Assembly: GCA_029449245.1 (NCBI GenBank) | Contig: JANATF010000006.1 | Span: forward strand, 2,170,001-2,234,000 | DNA from: Mortierella alpina | Taxonomy: Eukaryota > Mortierellomycota > Mortierellomycetes > Mortierellales > Mortierellaceae | Length of the DNA: 64,000 bases | Reading direction: 5' to 3' | Shown: piece after piece, positions 57,907 through 64,000 of the stretch | How positions within the stretch are numbered: the stretch's first letter is position 1 | Layout: every line of letters begins with the position of its first letter | Position numbers and translations under genes: made by a program | The notes under the pieces: generated by a model | What the model was told of the DNA's origin: nothing | The model's database searches: none | Seen by the model: the letters and a program-made list of their open reading frames with translations, nothing else

Positions 57907-59973
57907 CTATTGTTGCTTGCACTCAGGAGCCTTCTCATCCTTGGCAGGAACGCCGTCCTCCTCATCATCATCATCCTCATCCTCGTCGTCATCCTCCTCA
58001 TCATCCTCGTCATCGTACTCAAAGTCATCGTCGTACTGATCACCCTGGTCCTGGTACTGGAGAGCCTTGCCGGTGAACCAGTCGATGGCGCGGGGGATGA
58101 TTGAGTCCTTGAGCTCCTCACCGAGACCATAGTCAGCCTCAAGCTTCTCGTCCAGATCCTCGTCCTCATCAACATCCTCATCATCCTCGTCCTCGGGGGC
58201 AACTGGGGGGGTGAAGAAAGAGAAGAAAGTCTCGGCGGGGACAGTCTTCTTGACGACACGGGTCTTGTTGGTTCCCTTGTGGCGCTGCTTCTTGGTCTCA
58301 ACGGTCACGGACATGTCCTTGCCCTCCTTCCAGTCAATCTTGGTGCCCTCGGCGTGGTCGTAGACAAAGTCGCCACCATAGCCAGGCTCGTCGTGGTAGT
58401 AGTAGGTCTTTGACAAGATGCTGTTGGTGAAGAACTCGTTGGGAGAGAACTCAAAGTCGAGACGGAAACCGGGCTTGTCAAAGTAGGCCATGCGGATGTC
58501 GACCAAGTGCTTCAAAGCCTCCTCGTCCTTCTCGGTAATGATGTCAGCGAACTGGGGGTGGGACTTCAAGGCAGTGAGCCAGAACTCGGGAACACCTAAT
58601 GGTATAAAAATAACAAGCTACGTGTGAGCAAATAGGTCCTCTCAACTCACATCGGAACATCAAAAGAAGAGAGATCTCTAGAGCTCTCTAGAGCCACAGG
58701 TTGCCAGAGCAATGATACAAAAAAACCCCCCCTCCGTTGTCCATACCTTCGACCTTCTCGGCATCCTTGTCCTCATCCTCCTCATCCTCCTCGGGCTCCT
58801 CCTCATCATCACTGACACCTTCCTCAACCTCAGCCTCAGTGGGCTCAGACTTTCCACTGATGTACTCTGCACGCTTCTCGTACAAGGGAGTGTAGAGAGC
58901 AAGGTACTTCTTCTCCAAAGCGAGGATCTCGTTCTGGAACTCGGCCTCCAAGACGGCGTGCTTGTTCTGGAGCGACTTCAGGCCCTTGACACGGCGGCGG
59001 ACATCGGGGGCCAAGGTCTGGACGTAGCCGGAGGGAGCGCCGACCAAGTTGCCGAGACGTCCCTGCAACATGGACATGAGCTGGGGGTTGTTGGCCAGGA
59101 GGGAGGCGGTACCTATAAAGACAATCCCAGACACGAAAGGCAAAGAGTATGTCAGTCAAAAGGCATCCTCGGAAATAGATTTCTCTTGATTATTATTTTG
59201 TTGGGGATGTAGAGCGGCACCAATTGCCACCAGCGCAAAACTAGGGCAAGGGTCGTGGATCTGGCTGGTCCTTGGTGGTCGGGGGAACAAAAAGGGATGT
59301 CCTTGGTAGAGCGAGGGGTCAGAAAAGAGCTGGGGAGGCGGTGGGACAAAATAAGGATGGGAAATCATACCGGGAGTCTGAATGGTCTCCATATCTTCCT
59401 CGATAACGGGGACAGAGGGGCGAGCAGACCCGCTGATAGGGGCAGAGAAGATGGGGGTGTTCTGAGGCGTAGGAGCTTCCTGCTGCTGCTTCTTCTTGAT
59501 ATCAACGTTGGCTGTCCGGCGAGTGCAGCAAGGCGAGCGAGGCAAAGAGAGAACAGGGGTTAGACAGCAGGAACAAGACGCCAGAGACAGCGTGCACATC
59601 CCTCCACAACAAAACGACTGTCCATGGGACCCAATACAAAGAGAAACATCCGCTCGCTCTCCTCCGTCAACCGAGCTCCAGCGCAAAGATGACGCATCTC
59701 CTCACTCGCCCGAGGACAACAAAGACAATGAGCAGGAGAATAAAGTCAACAGAAAAAGAAAAAGTCCACGTATACAGCAGATTGAGGAAGGGCATGGGAG
59801 TGCTTGGAAGCACATTGCTACTGCTGTTCTATTCAGCTCGAGCTTGTCACAACGCGGCTGCAAAACGATGGAATGATCAAGCGAATTCACCGTGTCCTGA
59901 TCTCACGAAAGCCCAGAGCGACCCTTGGGGAACTACAACAGCCAGCATCAACCTTACCTGACGACGAATCCAT
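57907..59973 (-). CDS. NAP1: nucleosome assembly protein 1 (NAP1), histone chaperone
   Basis: Four exons right to left: 59958-59973, 59371-59511, 58747-59112 and 57907-58595; 403 residues. NAP1 binds H2A-H2B (and H3-H4) and assists deposition and nuclear import. Marks: RRRVKGLKSLQNKHAVLEAE and FQNEILALEKKYLALYTPLY (dimerisation helix), an acidic segment, GVPEFWLTALKSHPQFADII, ITEKDEEALKHLVDIRM, FRLDFEFSPNEFFTN, DWKEGKDMSVTVETKKQRHK and SFFTPPVAPED, and a long Asp/Glu tail. It ends in ECKQQ; an exact CAAX prenylation box is not seen. Exon 1 encodes MDSSS plus one base and lies 216 bp from the CENP-A start on the other strand. Confidence 0.95.
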
Positions 59974-60189
59974 TGCTATATATTGTCGAGTAATGGGGGA
60001 TGATCGAGAGATGTGCTGCTGGAAAAAGTGAGCGCAGAAGCCAAAAAAGAAAAAAAACATCACCTTAAGGGTGCAGCTATCAGGTGATATCACGTTTTTT
60101 TTAACGCGAAGCTTTTCTTGTTGCTTGGTTCGCGATTTAGTCGTGAATCACCTCCATCGCCACACCAACCATAACAACGACACAGGACA
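59974..60189. promoter_or_regulatory. bidirectional promoter NAP1 / CENP-A
   Basis: 216 bp separate the divergent ATGs of NAP1 and the centromeric H3 gene. It contains an A-rich stretch (60042-60058) and a T8 run (about 60094). No TATA box or classical histone promoter motif is obvious. Confidence 0.6.
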
Positions 60190-60983
<794 letters not shown>

Positions 60984-61331
60984 ACTCTCGCGAACTATTG
61001 CTGAATCTCGGAGGAGATATACAGGCGTCTATCAGTTCTATTCCCTCTCGGTAGATTATCAGTTATTAGGGCAAGCCGATGCCCTTTTGTAATATATTTG
61101 TAATCCCCGTCGCCGTCGTCATGTAAGGTGGTTGGACGGGAGCCAGAAAGAATGCAGGGCTGGAAAGCGACAAAGTCGAGCAGACCTTTCTAAAGGAGAT
61201 GTCAATTACGGAGGCTTGGAGGTGACGTCGCTTCGTCGCTTCGGAAGCTCCGAAAACACTGGCTGGGCCAGCAAATATTACCGCTTGAGCAGGCATTCAA
61301 TTGATCCATCCGTTCCTCACATCACCTCACA
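60984..61331. other. intergenic CENP-A to Rieske gene
   Basis: 348 bp; 3' flank of CENP-A and presumed Rieske promoter. No gene recognised. Confidence 0.5.
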
Positions 61332-62806
61332 ATGGCCTCCCTTGCTACCAAGCTGGCTTCAGCCTCGCTGAACCGCACTTTCGTCACCCTCCCCGCCACT
61401 GCTGCCGGCATTCGCACTGTCCTCAACCGCTCGGCCCATTTCTCCTCGGACGATGATCACCACGGACACGGCCACCACGAAACCCCTGCCACGCCCTCCC
61501 TCTCCGCATTGAAGACCACTAGCCTCAACAGCAACCGCACCTTCGTCACCGGTATGTGTCCTTTGTGGCATCACATCCCCTCGTTTCCGTTGAATCAGTA
61601 TGAAGGGTTCACGACCTATCGGCAGCACACTTCGGATCACATTTGCCTGCACCAGACTTCGGATTTTCAGTCATCTTATTTCCGAGGCTGACCTGACCAG
61701 CTCATGTCCAGTGGCCGTACTTGAATCAACAGTATTGGTTGCTATCAGTTTCTCGCCGTTATATGCAGATTTCTCTGCGTTGGATCATGATTCCTCAGCG
61801 TCGCCGTATTCTCTCCTTTCATGGACATCCGACCGCGCAGGAGCTGAATCATGGAGCAAATCGGAGCTGCATAACGGATCGCGCCGTCTGCTAGATCCAT
61901 TTGACGACCAGATTCCGGACCCTTCGCAGCACGATCAAAACACTTTAAATCACCCTTTGAAGGAATATTCAGGACAGCTACACTTCAGAATGCCTGCCTT
62001 GCGTGTAGGAGGGCGTTTTGATGAAACAGCACTGGAGGGGCAGTGTTTTGCTGACATACAGAAACACTAACCTCAAAACAAATTATCGATCTCGTAGCTC
62101 CCGCCGGCCTTGCCCAGCAGAAGCGTTTCAACCACACCTCTGCTCGCGACACCACTACCATCCCCGACTTTGGCAAGTACAAGAGCGGATCCGGAGATAC
62201 GACCAACCGCGCCTTCTCCTACTTCATGGTCGGTACCACTGGTGCCTTGTCCGTTGTCGGAGCCAAGACCACTGTGGCCGACTTTTTGGCCAACATGTCT
62301 GCCTCTGCTGATGTCTTGGCTCTTGCCAAGGTCGAGGTCGATCTCAGCACCATCCCCGAGGGACGCAACGTGACGATCAAGTGGCGCGGAAAGCCCGTTT
62401 TTATTAGACATCGCACTGCTGATGAGATTGACGAGGCCAACTCTGTCAACATTGCTGAGCTCCGTGACCCCCAGAACGATGCCGAGCGTGCCACAAAGCC
62501 CGAGTGGTTGGTCATGTTGGGTAAGTTGCTTCACATCGGCTTTGCCCTTGCTCATGCCCTGCGTATCTGTTCATTTGCCGGAGGTGATATACTAACTCGA
62601 TGTGGCCACTTTCTTTGAAATTAGGTGTCTGCACTCACTTGGGATGTGTCCCAATTGGTGAGGCCGGTGACTACGGTGGATGGTACTGCCCCTGCCACGG
62701 ATCCCATTACGATATCTCTGGCCGTATCCGCAAGGGACCCGCACCACTTAACCTTGAGATTCCTGCCTACTCTTTCGAGGAGGGCAACAAGATTATCATT
62801 GGTTAA
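61332..62806 (+). CDS. RIP1: Rieske iron-sulfur protein of the cytochrome bc1 complex
   Basis: Exons 61332-61551, 62098-62520 and 62625-62806; 274 residues. Complex III subunit in the inner mitochondrial membrane that passes electrons from ubiquinol to cytochrome c1. A basic, Ser/Ala-rich presequence ([18 protein letters not shown]) with a His-rich patch precedes the mature part [14 protein letters not shown], the tail anchor [20 protein letters not shown] and the 2Fe-2S head. Both cluster boxes, CTHLGC and CPCHGSHYD, lie in exon 3, followed by the conserved [10 protein letters not shown]. Intron 1 is long (546 nt) and separates the presequence from the mature protein. Confidence 0.96.
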
Positions 62807-62946
62807 ATATCTAGAAACGGAGAAAGGGACAGAAGACAGAACACACTAGCAGACACGCACCCTCGCAAGAGGAATAATGAAAGAAATCATTACCCCAAAG
62901 ATATGCATATCCACAGACGATGATGCTGAATGGTTCCAGCGCCTTT

Positions 62947-62978
62947 TTATCCGCCTTGGTGCTTATCCGCCTTGGTGC
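62947..62978. repeat. 16-bp perfect tandem duplication
   Basis: TTATCCGCCTTGGTGC occurs twice head-to-tail with no mismatch, in the presumed promoter of the following gene. Confidence 0.9.
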
Positions 62979-63093
62979 TGCACAGGGATCAGATGTATGT
63001 ATGTCAGAAGGACAAGCCACTGAGCCGTAGGCATTTGCCACCGCTTTTTGGCTCCTGGCTCGCTCAGGACATCAGCCTTTGCACCATCCCGCC

Positions 63094-64000
63094 ATGGACG
63101 AACAAGCAACGCACGCCAATGCACATGCCGCCAGAGCACGTGCAACTCGTAGTCTGCCGCTGATCTCGGCCTCGCACCTTCGTGCGTTGCAGCTGCTTCT
63201 CGCCACCGAGGCTAATGACATTCTCCTGACGCACGAGCAGCGGAAGAATGCCCGCACGCTGCAGAACCACTACCATCAACACTATATGCGGAACTGTCTC
63301 CACAGAGAGTCTGAATCGACCTCGCCAACACAAGCTCAGTCAACGCTTCCCGCGGCTGGTCCGTCCAGGAGGAGAATTGTGGATCGCGTACGACAACGGG
63401 TGGATGCGGTGCTGGAGCGCAAAAAGACGAATCGTGGTTTTATCTCGACCATACGGCCAAACGAAGGCGATGTATCGGAGTACACGATGTGCCTTTCAGA
63501 TCTGGCAGTTCTGGTGCGGGGCAGTATTAGCAAGTTTTTTTTTGTTTACAACACATCGACATGTGTTATCAAGTTAACCCGTTAAGGCTTTCGTGATATA
63601 GAACTGCAACCCAGAGTTAGACAGCCTTCCGACCCCAGCTTCACTAGAGTTTCTACAAGCGAGGTCCAAGCAACTAGCAGAGGCTGCAGATGCTGCAGCA
63701 CGAAAAATGGCAGTGCAGGATCCAGTAAATGTTGGAGCTTCTAGCGAGGATGTCCCTATGGCAGTCGACTCTCCGTCCAACGCGCTACCACCGGCGTCAG
63801 TAATACCAGCAATAGTAGAAGCGTCCATAGAATCAGTGGCTAATGGAAGCAACGCCAGGAATATCAACCAGCAAGCGATGGTCGTTACAGCAGCATCGGA
63901 TATCGCAAAGGAGAGAGACGACGCGCAAACAGTGAACCATGCTTCGGCGCAACCTGCTTCCGCTCCTGCAGTTCCTTCGGTTCCACCTCAGACATCCAGT
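63094..64000 (+). CDS. unrecognised protein, 3' end outside window
   Basis: A plausible start at 63094 opens MDEQATHANAHAARARATRS with a helical, Leu-rich segment (ISASHLRALQLLLATEANDI, then LLTHEQRKNARTL) and a basic region (RRRIVDRVRQRVDAVLERKK). The frame runs to a stop at 63585, but a second open stretch begins after an acceptor at 63601 (exon from 63602, phase 0: NCNPELDSLPTPASLEFLQA...). It runs open to the window edge with Ala/Ser-rich sequence. The donor between them is unclear: GTTCTG, GTGCGG or an earlier GTATCG would keep phase 0. I do not recognise the family; a nuclear, disordered protein is only a guess. Confidence 0.45.

Overview
The window is nuclear DNA of a filamentous fungus. 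Its genes are dense, lie on both strands, and are interrupted by many short GT..AG introns. No bacterial-style operons are seen. The gene set (PEX16, Arp2/3 subunit, kinesin-5, BRE1, TCP11/SOK1, NAP1, CENP-A, fungal MTD1, an SLC35F6-type transporter, and a very large beta-propeller plus six-helix channel protein) fits an early-diverging fungus. Mucoromycota of the Mortierella type is my best guess; that is inference from gene content and style, not a database match. Exon models were built by hand from conserved protein motifs and checked by reading phase: every complete model closes in frame.

Layout. 1-6167 (+) is the 3' part of a P4-ATPase flippase gene that begins before the window. 6358-7671 (-) is phosphoserine aminotransferase. 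8213-11474 (-) is a PWWP-domain protein. 11475-14398 is a long gene-free, simple-repeat-rich region. 14399-15748 (+) is ribosomal protein eS7, convergent with PEX16 (16124-17764, -). 19427-24524 (+) is a transporter gene followed by two tandem RBR-type RING genes. A decayed copy of the transporter's last exon lies between the two RBR genes, so a block was duplicated. 24725-25638 (+) is a J-domain protein.

26004-26496 is a non-autonomous DNA transposon (MITE) with 17-bp terminal inverted repeats and a perfect 8-bp target-site duplication, filled with TTGACC-type repeats. It is followed by tRNA-Phe and tRNA-His genes. Then come a BTB protein, kinesin-5, a GST-like protein (-), a 12-exon WD40-like/ion-channel gene (-), TCP11/SOK1 (+), BRE1 (-), MTD1 (+), ARPC4 (-), an SR splicing factor (+), NAP1 (-), CENP-A (+), the Rieske protein (+), and a 5' part of an unrecognised gene.

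Genes working together: BRE1, NAP1, CENP-A and the PWWP protein are chromatin factors. NAP1 and CENP-A are transcribed head-to-head from a 216-bp shared intergenic region, and ARPC4 and the SR factor from a 220-bp one. SER1 and MTD1 both belong to serine/one-carbon metabolism. The most unusual items are the MITE, the duplicated RBR block with truncated RING2 domains, and the NAP1/CENP-A pair.
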